Source: Phoebastria nigripes
Taxonomy: Eukaryota > Chordata > Aves > Procellariiformes > Diomedeidae
DNA length: 64,000 nt
Reading direction: 5' to 3'
NCBI GenBank assembly: GCA_035582835.1
Contig: JAYKAV010003151.1
Coordinates: forward strand, 101,563-165,562
Shown here: positions 37,271 through 49,900 of the stretch, in pieces
Position numbering within the stretch: position 1 is the stretch's first letter
How the letters are laid out: every line of letters begins with the position of its first letter
Position numbers and translations under genes: made by a program
Notes under the pieces: model-generated
What the model saw: the letters and a program-made list of their open reading frames with translations, nothing else
Databases searched by the model: none
Told to the model about the DNA's origin: nothing

Positions 37271-39348
37271 ATAAATGCTCTGTGTAACAATAATACTGAA
37301 AGGGTTTCAAGTACCACTCAGAGATCACCTTTTCCCCTCAGCCAGACAAGCAGTTCAGCTGAGTGTCTTTGCTTCCGACACTGTTCTGGGATTTAAATCA
37401 ATCTACATAGCCATCTATTTCACTCCATTATGCTCACAAGGGAAAGCAAGCCGAAGCACTCTGTTCACATCATTGTTTCCACTAACGCCAGTGAACTCTC
37501 TGCTGCCCCCTTTTCAAGNAGCTGCTGTTGCTAACAGATGGCAACATCTGGGAGGACAATGCCCAAACACTCATGTATGTTCCTCGCTCTTGCCATGCCA
37601 AGTATCTGTTGGGTTTTAAGAGAAATTGTGAACACGGATTTTATTCCTACCTGCTTGGTTTATTCACCTGAACTCCAGCTACTTAAAACCTCAAATCTGT
37701 GTCTCTGTAAAAACAATACTCTCAGAATTTTGGAGTAAAATACAAAAACAATAATCAAATTCTTTCCCAAAATTTTACAAGCCCAGGAAATATAGATGTA
37801 CCCTGTAAAAGTAAAACAAACCCAAAGACATGAAGCTATGGAAATCCTTAGATAAATTAAAACCTTAATTCTGTCTATAGCAATGCTATAGAGTAATGAC
37901 ACAATTCTCATTAATGCATAATGTATTTGTGTTCCCAGACTAAATTAAACTGGACTTTAGTACCAAATTGAAATGTTTTTCTCCATGAGGGCAACAATTA
38001 CAACAAAGGATTTAGCCTGTGTATGACCTATTTCAAAGTTGTCTTTTAGAATCTATAAACAGGTTAAGACAATGTTGCTGAGATGCCCCTTTGTGTGGTT
38101 AGCTGGCATTCAGCAGCTGGCAGGGAAGAGATTAACATTTCATGGATGAACAGCTTCAGTTGTAAAGAAACCTGCACAAAAGAGAATTATCCCAGTCTCA
38201 GCCATGGTGAATGAGGTATCCCTTCTCCAGGGTAGAAAGAGGATAAGCAGAATGGAGTGTGTTAGTTAAAGGTTAGTTCCTCTTTGAAAGAGATAACCTC
38301 CTTTCAAAAAAGTCAGGATTTAGCAGTGTTAAACGATCTTCCTGGTAAATTTAATTTAGAAGTCAAAGTGAAGGAACCTTCTTGATTAGCACATAATTTA
38401 GGTTACAGAAAGTCTGTTTGACTGTTTTGCGCAGACTGTGAAAAGGTTGCTGATAAATTCCTGTTAACAACATACAGTGTAACACAGACCATTAATAAAA
38501 GACTAAATGAAAGTTATATGAAAATAAAATTTTAAAATGTGCCATCTCCTTAAGGAAGAGGGAATGTGCCAACCTCATACAAAATATAAAATTTCAGTAT
38601 AACATTCAAAAACCATACAACATATTTTTTCAAGATGGCTGGTAATGTTTCAGTATTCTCAGCAGAGTGACTGAAGGAAGCTAAAGAACACATGGGTCAG
38701 AGAACTTACGTATAGGGCATAACAAAACACATATAGATCAGAGTTCTGCATTTATGGAGATAACTATTACCTCTAGGGCTGAAAAAGTGACCTCTGGTAG
38801 GCAACAACATCCACAGATCCAGACAGTGAATGCTCTTTGTTGGTGACTCTTTCAGTTCCCTTGTGATGCCCTCTACTATGTACGAATAAAGCTACGCATG
38901 GTACCACATCCGATAGCTCAACAGGGGTGACTATAAGATTGACAAGAACAGAGGAATAACCAATGGGAGCAATAAGCACAATATCAGTATCATTTTATTA
39001 ACACACTTAAGAGACACAACATAGCCCAATGACTCACATGGAACTAACAATGGCCCTGCTACACCCGGCACCTAAACTCTTCCACATGCTGTATTGTGTC
39101 TGAGTTATCTGTTCGCCATGGTCTCCTATCTTCTAAACTGTCTTTCCGTCTGACATGCTTATGGTTTCCTGCCAGTACTTGTTCCCTACTTCATCTTAGT
39201 TCTTATACTGTGCTGTGCAGGCTGGCTGTGTAAATCTGATTTAGGTTGTCCCTTTTAAAGAGTGAGGTGGAGAAGACAGGAAAGTGAAGAGCAGAGAGAC
39301 TTTGATAATTCGGGAATCTGAGTTCTCAATATCTGTAACACATGCTTA

Positions 39349-39353
39349 GTCCC
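39349..39353. repeat. Target-site duplication (left), GTCCC
   Basis: GTCCC immediately precedes the TG that opens the LTR, and the same five bases follow its terminal CA at 40173-40177. A five-base duplication is what retroviral integrases of the ERVL and some ERV1 groups leave. It fixes both ends of the LTR exactly. Confidence 0.88.
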
Positions 39354-39521
39354 TGTACTGGGTGTCCATGCTGGCAGCAGGGGGCTGCAGGGGTAGCTTC
39401 TGTAAGGAGAGGCTGGGGCTGCCCCTGTGCCAGACATGACTGGTTCCTGCCAGCTCCAACACACCCACTGCAGGGCACAGCTGAGACCCTCAGCCAAGAT
39501 GGTGGTGCCTCTGTGGAAACG

Positions 39522-39528
39522 TATTTAA
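39522..39528 (+). promoter_or_regulatory. LTR TATA box
   Basis: TATTTAA at the expected position, upstream of the purine-rich R region of the plus-strand LTR. It would have directed transcription of the lost provirus. Whether it still drives host transcription is unknown. Confidence 0.6.
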
Positions 39529-39982
39529 GAAAGGGCAAAAACGCTGCACGTCAGAGAGAGGAGTGAGGGGGGAAAAGTGCAAGAAACAACCCTGGGGACA
39601 CCAAGGTCAGAGAAGGAGGGGGAAGCAGTGCTCCAGGTGCTGAAGCAGAGATTCCCCCACAGCCTGTGGAGAGGACCATGCCAGAGCAGAGACTCATCAT
39701 TGCAGCCAGTGGAGGACCCACTCAGGAGCAGGTTTATCCTGAAGAACAGCTTGTGGAAAGGACCAAAACTCGAGCAGGGGTAAGGCACAAGGAGGAAGGA
39801 GCAGCAGAGAGGAGCTGTTATGGACTGACCCCAAACTCCATTCCCCATGCCCCTGCACCAGGGATGAGGTGGAGAAGTGGGGAATGAAGGAGTGAAGTTG
39901 AGCCTGGGCAGAAGGGGAGGAGGAGGAAAGTGTTTTAGGTTTTTGTCTTTGTTTCTTACCATCCAGCTTTATTTTAATTGCC

Positions 39983-39988
39983 AATAAA
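39983..39988 (+). terminator. LTR polyadenylation signal AATAAA
   Basis: AATAAA about 184 bases before the LTR's 3' end, consistent with the R/U5 position in this family. Confidence 0.65.
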
Positions 39989-40172
39989 GTAAGTTAATTT
40001 TCTTCAAGTCAAGTCTGGTTTGCCCATGACAGTAACTGGTAAGTGATCTCCTTGTCTTTATCTTGACCCACAAGCTTTTTTGTCTTATTTTTTCCCCTTG
40101 TCCTNTTGAGGCAGGGGAATGAGAGAGCAGCTGGGTGGGGGTCTGGCAGTCAGCCAAGGTCAGGCCACCACA

Positions 40173-40177
40173 GTCCC
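40173..40177. repeat. Target-site duplication (right), GTCCC
   Basis: Second copy of the five-base duplication flanking the LTR; identical to 39349-39353. Confidence 0.88.
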
Positions 40178-43100
40178 TTAACTCCTAAACCTCTATCATG
40201 TGAATAAATAGCAAGTTACTAATGTTAGTAAGAAAATATAATATTTAGGTGACAAAACTTCCTAGGTAATACAAGTCAAAATAGAGGCTCCCCATATTTG
40301 GCTATTTGGTCTTTCAGGAATCAAACGACCATAAATTCCAGCCAGACTGAATTTCACTGTGTTACCTGATTANATTTCCCCACCAGTTCTGCTAAAAACT
40401 CAGAGTTAAAAAAAAATCCAGGTATTCTTGATTACGTGAATATAACATCTAGAGGATAAAAATGCAGTCTTTTACATGTTGTTTGCTGTTAAATTTAGTG
40501 TGTTTTTACTAGATATAAAGCTGTTTTTCTCTCCCAATCCTTTGTTTTAAAACTAATGTTGCAGAGAAGTCCAGACAAAAGGCTTACTTCAGTACTGAAG
40601 TGCAAGACANCACTTTCTAAATTCAGGGGTATTCCAGAGTCCAAAGTGGCATTTACTTGCTCTAATTAACAAAGGAATATCTCAGGCTCACCTTAGGACT
40701 ATCAACTGCCTTTTCCTACTCTCTGNCAGGAATTCCACAGGAGAAAGAAATGTTCCTGCTTCTTTCTCATTCAGAATTTGTGAATCAGACTGTCTTCTCC
40801 TGAACGTCCTTAATGTCCAGCTCCATTACAACTCTCAGAGTTGTTTTCCAGGCAGATCAGCTCTTAAGGACTCATTTCAGACTTCGTTTTGCTGATAAAA
40901 TTATGTGATGCTGATAAATGTAAATCCTTACTAAGAACTGAGAGCTCTATATAGTGTTGTACTTTACTCAGGAACCCACAGGAACTAAATTTTGGGTATA
41001 ATTTTCACAAATCTTCAGGAGTATAAAATACTATATTAACAAACCCAACAGCAGGAACAGTCAATATATGTCATTATTTGCTGCCATCTTAAAAGAATGC
41101 ATTTTTAAAATGGCAACAGTCCTTACAAAATCCCTCTGTGTAATTTACTAATGCCCTGTTATAAACACATTTTCTAATGATTTTATAAGAGCTTCCATCT
41201 GAAACCAAAATAGTTACTATTGATTGGTTAGAAGTAAATTGGACTGTTCCCCATCCAGTTGCATAGTTTCTGCGGACTGAAGAAATCTTGGGCTAAAAAT
41301 TAGATTTTAAACTGTAAATAGGTTCCAAGTACTGCAAATTCAATCAGAAAACAGATAGCTACACTAATCAAGTAGACTACCTGAGTTACCAAAATACATT
41401 GTCCAAATCCAAAACATTTAAACTAAATTAAAACTTTTTTTTTTCCTGTTACTTATAAAAAGAAAATCTTTGGCTTCTTTATAGTTGCCAGTTTTGCCAT
41501 GTCTTGTGTGACGCTGACAGAAAAACATCTATAAAATATGCTGGTTTCAAATCACGTATACACAATTTCACAGAAAGCTGTGTACATANATATATGTACA
41601 TAGTTCACTAGTCTTTTGGACTAAGCATAGATGTCTCTGCAGAGTCAAAATAGTAACTTTAATTTAAAGTACAGTTACTGACTCTAATAATCAAAATAAG
41701 AGAACCACTTCCTAAATCAGCCAATAATGGAAATAGAAATAATATCTTTTGTTGTTGTTGGTTTTGATTTTGTTTGTTTGCATAAGGTACTTCCTACTCC
41801 CTGGAATACGCACACAAAGAGAGAGACACGGACACAGACACAGACACAGAGATTTTTGCTTCATATTAAATATTGTAATTAAACTATTCCTTAAGCTAAA
41901 CTGAGATAACTTTTACCTGAGAAGCCTGAGGATGAATATCCTAATTTTAATTTAATCTGTTAATTGGCACTGGCTGTCTGTCAGAAGAGACGGACTGCTA
42001 AGTTTGTTCCTTAACAAATGCTATGGTACCATGAAGGTTTCCCCTGGGAAAACAAAAAATGGGAGGACAGAATAAACAAGAGTTCATCAAAGAGGATTTA
42101 TCCTTTTTAGCATTAAGAATTAGGATGAGTTCTTCTCCCAGTCAGGAGGATTTATTTACATTTATCCAGGAGCCCTATGGATTATGGATTATGCCCAGGA
42201 AAATTTGCCAAGCCTGGGGACTGCAGTGGAGCACACCCTTCTCTGGCTGCAGCNAGCACTCAAGGAGGAGCAGATCAGCTGAGCACATGGACCTGAGACT
42301 GGGATCCACAGTTTAGACATAGGCCAGTGAACCACTGTGAGCCTGCGCTCTGCAGCAGCTGATCCAGATCAGCTGTCATGGTGAAAATAAGGGTGTAACA
42401 GGAAAAACTTACACGTGATAAATATTTTGACTTAGCATATATTCTGCTAAACAAGGATGTTAGTGTTGGTTTTTCCTAGTTGTTTCAAATATCCATATAG
42501 TAGATATTTTATAATATTTTGTGTTGTATCGTGTGATTTGACCTCATTACTTGAGTTTTGCTGTACTAACCACCTGGGCTATCTTTTAATGAGAGATCAT
42601 ACAGAACACTTCCATCTCTAGATGCAGTAGATGTGATTTTGTAAGCTTTCAGAAAAACTTTCTGAGATTAAATTAACACATTTGCCGTTTACTCCTCATA
42701 GGTAAACTTGCTTTCCTCTCTTCACTAGTTTTTTTGTGCCTAAGAGGAAGATGCTGACATGGCAAATCAAAGCAGCAGGCAGTGCCTGGAAAGCTATTTC
42801 ATGTCAGAAGAAATGAGAGGTTGAGAATTTAGCTCACTGCNTTCTCAGTGACAACATTATATCTGAAATTCCTTAATACAGTCTTGATTAACTAACCTGT
42901 TATTTAACTNATGAAAGAGAAAATATCAATACTAAAAGCCACTATCTAGGTTGCAAGCAAATACATGTCCAGAAATGGAAGTTCAATAAAGTCACTGTTG
43001 AATTAACATTCATCTTTTAAAAACAGCTACTTGCTGTATGTACTGAAGCCTGTTCTCTTGCTCATAGGACAATGAGAGCCTTAACCCATTCTATTTTGCC

Positions 43101-45998
43101 AGACCAGAGTAGATGTACCTAGGACTACAGAGAACCGTGAAAATAGGGCTGTAGGATGCTCCAGTTACTCCACAGTAAATCACAGTGTTTTCTGCACTCC
43201 TACACTGTCATTATTAAGAGAGCAATGACTGTAATGGGTCAAATCTGTAGCCTCATCTATTCTCAGAGTTCAACAAAGGCATCTATTCTATGTTTTGAAT
43301 CAAAAAAGGTAGTGAAAATTGTGTAAGTTTCCTGCAGCTGTTCAGACCAGCCAGATACATATTGCCTCTTAACAGAATTGTCAAGATTTCTTAGGAAGGC
43401 AAATAGTGGCATTGCCACAGAATGAATAATCTCAGCAGCCTGCACGGTTTAAAATTTTCAAACCTATCTATCTACCTTACTGCATTTCACATATGCCTTA
43501 AAATCAGTGCACAAAAAACCAGATCATCCAAAATAAAACAGGTCATGATTTTCTGGTTTTCAAGTCAGCCTAGGTAGTCACGGTTTATGGAAGTTCAATT
43601 TGCATTTGAATGTTTAACCTCTTTCATTGGTAATAACTCTCCTTAGAAGCAACTTTCATAGCAACAGGATGTTCCAGAGCTTGCTCCACACCANAACCAC
43701 ATACACTGCAGGGTTTCTTTTGAGTCTGGAGCACTACTGACAAAATCAAAATGACCTTCACTACAAGATACTGATGAAAGAAAAGCCCATGACTGGAAAA
43801 CTACTCTGCTGTGCAAAAATTAACAATCAAAGAAATGCAGTGATATCTGTACTAAGCACAGTTTCAAGATAAATCACAAAAAAAAGGCCCTTTTTGATTT
43901 GAAAATTTAAATTTTACTTCCTAGGTAAGATAATACATATGGTCTGGCCAAGTAANTCTTGTGTCAGTCATGGATCTACATTTTCCCACATTAGGGAAAC
44001 AATTTTGGTGCTGGCAGTTATACAAGCACATTCTCAGCCACGAAGGAAATAGGTTCAGTTAGAAATCTGAGTGCAGATTAGAACCTCCACTATCAGTAAA
44101 CAGCAATATTTTTTTTGTTTCGTTTGCTTATTAAGATTGATGAAGCATTGTGGAACTGATATTGACAAAGTAACATTAATATAGATCATATTCCTTTGCA
44201 AGCTTCCTTACAAAGTTGCAGGTGCTACTCTTTGACACTCTGTGTATGTATGCAAGTGCACATGTGTGTCTCTGAAGGAATATGTTGAAAGCCAAGAGAC
44301 AGGAATACCACCTATGTGGAAGCAAGCCTACAAGAGCCAGAAAAAAAGATAGTGTTTACTGATAGCTTCAGGATAGTTGAAGAAAAAAAAAAAAAATACT
44401 GGCAAATTCTTATCATGCCAATTCAGAGTTATCCTGTGAAAAGGGATTAATAAGTAGATGTCAATAACTATGACCAGAAAAAAAAAAAAATTAGAATGCT
44501 CTTGGATGTACATTGATCCTGATTGTGATGATTTACACAGAGCACACCACCGGAGTACAGACATACCATCTGGAGTCACTAGACATGAAACTGTAAATTC
44601 ATCCATGTGTTACATGACTTATTGTCAGGCCTCTAGAATAGATATCACCATAGTCCAAAGTGTTATATTTAGGTCACTTCAACTCCAATTTACTTAAGAA
44701 CACTTTTGATGAGAAAAATGGCAATTGTAATTATTTCACATAGTGCTAAAAAGAATTTTTCTGAAGGGAGGAAAGAAACAAATACTTAAAAACACAACAA
44801 TACTGGATTTTTTTCCCCTTTACTGTAGAAGCACTGTCAGCTTAAGACAACTTGCAAGCTTGGTTGCTTGATAACATGTGTCACAACTGAATTATAAATT
44901 ATTTGTGGTAGGATGATTATGTGATTACAGGGGGAATCAGGAAAAGCATCTTTTCCTTTTTTAACAATCACATGAACAGAGGACAACCTTTATGATCTCA
45001 TACATCCATGTTCCTCATGCAAACAGAAATGAAAATATTAGTGCAGGCTGAATGAAAAATGAACTGACTCGTGTTTATGAACATCATTATTTACACAGCT
45101 GTGATTATATTACAGCACCAAAATGGTTATATAAACAAAGTTACAGAATAACCCAACTGAGTTTACTGTTGTATGAACAGCAAGACTTACCAATGTTAGT
45201 GCTTAACTTTTTTTTTATAGTGAATCCTTTCAAAAATAGTACTGATAATAAATAGCTGTTCCATACTGCTACTTTTCAAAATTCAGTAACAATAGGCTGT
45301 GATCTGTTAAAACAAAATTTTAGGAAAAAAAAGTATTTCATTTATCTGTTAATGNCTTTTCTATTAAAGACACAGAAATTTAAGATTTAAGCCCAATAAC
45401 TTCTCTCTTCATAATGATAATTTGAAAAAAATACTATCAGCTAAATATTACCTCACCNGTAGAACTAGTACTTCCAAATAAACACAAGAGCTATACATAG
45501 ATTCATAGATAAACAGTCGCTTTTACTGTTTTTTAAAAATACTTGTAAACTTTTCATACAGTGCAATAAGAGATTTCAGTATTTACATGGAAACAAATCT
45601 ACCAGATTGTTTAATTACATCATCTTAATAGGATAGTCAAAAAACTAATATTCTTCTCCCAGAATACAATTTTTGCTATTCTGCTTTGGATATTTTTTAT
45701 TTCAGTTTTGAATTAGGGATGTTGACCCTAGTTAGGATTTATAAACCCACTACCTGAAATCTGCATTAGCTACAATAAGAGACATTTTGTTCACTCAGCA
45801 GCAAAACAGGTTATGAAGATTTCTTGGTATTTCATGACTGCCGTATGGTTACTTATACATTTTCAGGTTTGGGTTTCAGATTTTGAGGACCGACAGTCAG
45901 GTTCAAATGGAGTCTGATCACAAGAAACAGCAGTCTCAAGATTTTGCTGGACATCAGAATGAAGCAAAGTAATGAACAGGCCTCTTCTTTCTACATTA
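40178..45998. other. Unique DNA with simple repeats, no gene seen
   Basis: No gene recognised. Simple sequence includes a GTT/TTTG-rich run at 41749-41780 and GACACA repeats at 41825-41850. A GC-richer patch near 42150-42370 is unexplained. Open frames are under about 95 codons. N bases are denser than average here. Confidence 0.5.
41825..41850. repeat. (GACACA)n short tandem repeat
   Basis: Four units of a GACACA/GACACG hexamer, preceded by GAGA. Too short for more to be said. Confidence 0.85.
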
Positions 45999-46003
45999 CC
46001 TTG
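45999..46003. repeat. Target-site duplication (left), CCTTG
   Basis: CCTTG directly precedes the TG of the LTR and recurs directly after its CA at 46598-46602. Confidence 0.88.
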
Positions 46004-46129
46004 TGTCACAGTTTAACCCCAGCCGGCAACTAAGCACCACCCAGCCGCTCGCTCACTCCCCACCAGTGGGATGGGGGAGAGAATCGGAAGAGTAAAAGTG
46101 AGAAAACCTGTGGGTTGAGATAAAGATAG

Positions 46130-46135
46130 TTTAAT
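46130..46135 (-). terminator. LTR polyadenylation signal ATTAAA
   Basis: ATTAAA on the minus strand at the R-region position of the LTR. The same signal is conserved in the 5-kb copy (5486-5491). Confidence 0.6.
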
Positions 46136-46316
46136 AGGGACAGAAAAAGCCGCGCATGCAAGCAAAGCAAAATAAGGAATTCATTCACTACTTCCCATCG
46201 GTGGGCAGGTGTTCAGCCATCTCCAGGAAAGCAGGGCTCCATCATGCATAACTGTTACTTGGGAAGACAAACGCCATCACTCCGAACGTCCCCTGCTTCC
46301 TTCTTCTTCCCCCAGC

Positions 46317-46323
46317 TTTATAT
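46317..46323 (-). promoter_or_regulatory. LTR TATA box
   Basis: ATATAAA on the minus strand, about 185 bases upstream of the polyadenylation signal in transcription order. It is intact here but degraded in the older copy at 5 kb. Confidence 0.65.
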
Positions 46324-46597
46324 GATGAGCATGGCATCATATGGTATGGAATATCCCTTTGGTCAGTTGGGGTCAGCTGTCCCAGCTGTGTCCCCTCCCA
46401 ACTTCTTGTGCACCCCCAGCCTACTCACTGGTGGCGTGGTGTGAGAAGCAGAAAAGGCCTTGACTCTGCGTGAGCACTGCTCAGCAGTAACTAAAACATC
46501 CCTGTGTTATCAACACTGTTTCAGCACGAATCCAAAACATAGCCCCATACAAGCTACAATGAAGAAAATTAACTCTATCCCAGCCAAAACCAGCACA

Positions 46598-46602
46598 CCT
46601 TG
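46598..46602. repeat. Target-site duplication (right), CCTTG
   Basis: Second copy of the five-base duplication; identical to 45999-46003. Confidence 0.88.
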
Positions 46603-46941
46603 ATTTGTTGCCAGATCATTATTTTTGCTTTTTTTGATGGACACAAAATCATCATCCAAGAACTTCTTATCAGAGTATTCTAGAAATTACTGGAAGCAAG
46701 TGTGAAATTTTTAAAAGTTAGGTCACTTCATTAAGTGTCTAAATAGGCATCCCAAATGTCTAACCTAATCCATTCTATTTTAAAAAGTCTGGACATTTTA
46801 TTTCTATGGAAATGCCCAGTGATTGATTAGAGTCTCAGTAATAAGGAAATTGCTGGTGAGTATGATGAACTTCTGACAGAATACCTTGAAGGGCTAGACA
46901 GTCAGTTAAACACTATTAAAAAGAGAGGGCTGCAGGTAAAC

Positions 46942-46969
46942 GGGGAGGGGGGTGTGGGGAAGAAGGGGG
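46942..46969 (+). promoter_or_regulatory. G-quadruplex motif
   Basis: Four runs of G with lengths 4, 6, 4 and 5, separated by loops of 1 (A), 3 (TGT) and 5 (AAGAA) bases. This satisfies the strict four-tetrad quadruplex pattern, the strongest in the window. It lies about 340 bp outside the LTR and is not part of it. Function unknown. Confidence 0.85.
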
Positions 46970-49900
46970 AAAAAAAAGAAATAAATTAAGCGGATGGTAG
47001 AAAGGGCCATATATTAAAAAGAAGATAACAGAAAAGTTGAAACTTTGAAGTCAAAGTACAAAGGCTATACTGCTGTGTTTATGCCAATAATTCTGAAGGC
47101 AGACATAGGGAATAATCCATTTTCCTAGTTCTACGCAGAAAAGAGACATTTGTTGTCATGAAAGACTTATAGTTCTCTTAAGAACCATGTACATGAACTG
47201 CAGAGACTCAGCTGAAATGTTAACAGACTTCCCAATGGAGAGAGCTAAGTTTTACGGGAAGAAACAAAAAGGAGGAATGTGTTATGTGATGTATTTATTT
47301 TCCCTAGCTGTCTAGGACTTACAATTTTGAATACACAGACATGTGAAAATGTTCCTTACAATAACTTTGCAATAATGATGAGAATCCCAAAACTGAGGAT
47401 AAAACCCAAACCCACTGAAGTCAAGTGAAATTTTCCATTCCCTGTGATGACAATGTAAGAATACAAACATTTCCATTCTGGAATATACATACAGCTCACC
47501 TAGTATTATATCCTGTGCCAGATAATGGCTGCCACTAGGTGCCTTTGATGAGGGTATGAAAACCCTGTACAAGGCTAATTTGCTAGAACCGAACCTCCTT
47601 CTAAAGACAGTTCAACCCCAAAGCCTAAGAAGCAAAGGTTGACTTGCTTCCTCGAGTGTGGGACTTTATTCCACCTAGAATCCCCTTTTTTTAGATCACT
47701 TTAATTCTAAAGCATCATTACTTGCAGAATTAAATAGTNTTAATTAAATAATGGCATTGCTAAAAAAGAGTATTCATTCTTTTTGAAATTGCTTCCTTTC
47801 AGTTACATTAATGATTATCATACTCATATAATAAAACAGACAGAAAGAGGGATCTGATTTCCCTGCTCTTTAGCACCCATTATTTTCTGGCTTTTTTCCT
47901 GTCCTTTAGGGTTTGGGATTTTATTCTCAAGAGGAAAATAATCCCCTTTTTCACTTTTTTTTTTTTTTTAATTAATGTTTCTCCATTACACCCATAATTT
48001 TATCTGGCCTTAGTTTTACCGCATGTGGAATATCTATTTTTGGATGAAGTGCTATAGACCAGATTCCAGCTAATGGTGAGCAATTTACTTACATAATGAC
48101 ATTATTTAATATTTTCAGTATTACTTTTCATTCTATCCCTAACAGATCTTGTCCTAACATAAAAATCCTTGAATATTGATCACCCGAGTATGTGCATTAA
48201 TTAAAAATNTCAATTAATGTGTTATTAGAGACAACCAAAGGAGTATTACTTGCATAGTCAGGAGTGACAAGTCCATATACAATGGATTATCTAAGGATCA
48301 GAAATGCAAGCACCCACATGTGCGTTGGTTTGGTATTTCTTACTAATAATAATGTATCATGCATAATAAGGAGAATCATGTGCATCATGGTCTTCAGATC
48401 CATCAGCACAGATAAACAAGTTTGGTGGGAAAAAAAAANCAAACAAGATAATTATTATAATTATTATAACATAAGTAACCAGGATGGTTTGGAGTTGCAG
48501 ATATGGAACAGCTTCCAACAGAAGTTCTAGTACATAAAAAGATGGTTTTTCATTTGTACCATTAATCAAAGGATTGAATGGCAAAAGGAGAGAACCCATT
48601 TTCTACTGGGTTTAATCTATAATTTCATAATATAGTCTATTTTCCTGCTCGAACCTTTTAGCTCTGTATTTGTACTTTCATTTTTTCTTCTCCTTTTCCA
48701 TCTCTCGTTACAAATCTTATTTTGTAACAGCCCACTATTAGGTCAGTCAGAAAGGGAGCAAATTCATGTTAGTTATTTCATCAGACTCTTATGAATCTGT
48801 TATGTTCAGGTTTCTATGATAGTTCTTAACCTGCATTTTTCTCAGGCATATCATTCTGAAAACTGCACTTTTTGAATGAATTTTCCCTATTTTATGTTCT
48901 CTTGAAGGTAATTTTTAGTAGGATTTGCATGAAATCTATCCTGTCATTTCTGACTATATAACAGTGGGGGAATTTAATTTGTGCAAACATAAANTATAGT
49001 AATTATAGTTGGCTCTTTCAATAGCCTTATTGACCAAGTGCAAAATGTAATAAAATGTGTGAGGAATTATTTTCCATCATCTAATTTTATGTAATGGCTT
49101 AAAATATGGTGAGATTAGTAGTAGTATAGACAAAACAAGTCCAGGAAAGTGCATTTTGTTGTTTACATGAATAACAACCATACTTGGCCAAGTCATCTAC
49201 ATTTGAAAGTCATATTTGGTGGAAATGTCAGCATCTGAAACAACGTCTAAAAAAGGCATTAACAAATACCATTTATAAATTATTTTCTAGGAATTACAGG
49301 TAGGCAGGTAAATGCTCTAAAGATACAACCTGTTGTTGGGTCTGCTCCATCTCATATTTCCATGATGTTGCACGGACCCCCCAAAATTGGTGACTATTTC
49401 CTACAGGGATAGTACTTAACCAGCTTTCCAGGAAATTGGCATGGACTCATCTACCACAGCCAACATGTACCTAGACATNAGGCCTAAAAGCAGAAAGACT
49501 ACAATGAAGAACATGTACCTTTAATAACGCCAGGAGACAAACAGGTCTAGTGCGGTCTTTCATGCTACACAAAGTTAGAACAGACTTCCAAGGGAGAAAT
49601 TCTCTCTCTCGCTTTTCACTCTTAATGATCATTGAACNTTGTTTGGACCAAAAAGAAAATAAACCAGGGGAAAAAAACAGACCATGAATGGAATCATGGA
49701 GGAATTAAGAGTCCCTTTGAATTGGCACCCAGAAATGTAGGGACAAATAGAGAAAGCTTGAACAACACTTAGGGAACACTGCATGAAGAAACACTCAGCA
49801 GAACACAGAAGACTGTGAATGGTCTGAGGCCAAAGAGTCAGTGCTGCAATTTTACAGACCTAAGTCCCAGATAAGAAACACGAACCCAGTTTGGATCTAA

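Larger units (their letters stand above)
35851..39353. other. Unique DNA with a motif-rich block, no gene seen
   Basis: No gene recognised. A possible regulatory block at 37080-37270 is listed separately. A short inverted repeat (CATCACT, six bases, AGTGATG) lies at 36756-36775. Open frames reach about 114 codons (37275-37619, with an N) and resemble nothing known. The stretch ends at the GTCCC duplication beside the LTR. Confidence 0.5.
39354..40172 (+). mobile_element. Solo LTR of a bird ERVL-like endogenous retrovirus
   Basis: This 819-bp GC-rich island in AT-rich DNA begins TGTACTGGG and ends CACCACA, has TG...CA termini and is flanked by identical GTCCC duplications. It carries a TATTTAA box (39522-39528) and an AATAAA signal (39983-39988) on the plus strand, and resembles from memory a family of long bird LTRs ending in CACCACA. 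No primer-binding site or internal sequence follows, so it is a solo LTR left by recombination between the two LTRs of a provirus. Frames of up to 145 codons on the minus strand are a by-product of its composition. Class is inferred from the 5-bp duplication. Confidence 0.9.
46004..46597 (-). mobile_element. Solo LTR of a bird ERVL-like endogenous retrovirus (minus strand)
   Basis: A complete 594-bp LTR with TG...CA ends and identical CCTTG flanks. Transcription is on the minus strand: ATATAAA lies at 46317-46323 and an ATTAAA polyadenylation signal at 46130-46135, both read on that strand. U3 is at the right, with its inverted end reading CCAGCCAAAACCAGCACA on the plus strand. U5 is at the left (TTTAACCCCAGCCGG). 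No primer-binding site or internal region adjoins either end, so it is a solo LTR. It belongs to the same family as the truncated LTR at 5362-5776 but is better preserved, with TATA box, both ends and duplication intact. The 66-codon plus-strand frame inside it is antisense noise. Confidence 0.95.

Noticed and set aside
39525..39962. 145-codon minus-strand frame
   Set aside because: It lies wholly inside the plus-strand solo LTR, antisense to it, and results from the LTR's GC-rich composition.
46244..46444. 66-codon plus-strand frame
   Set aside because: Antisense to the minus-strand LTR; the matching frame in the 5-kb LTR (5675-5911) runs past the LTR break into unrelated sequence, so it is not a conserved protein.
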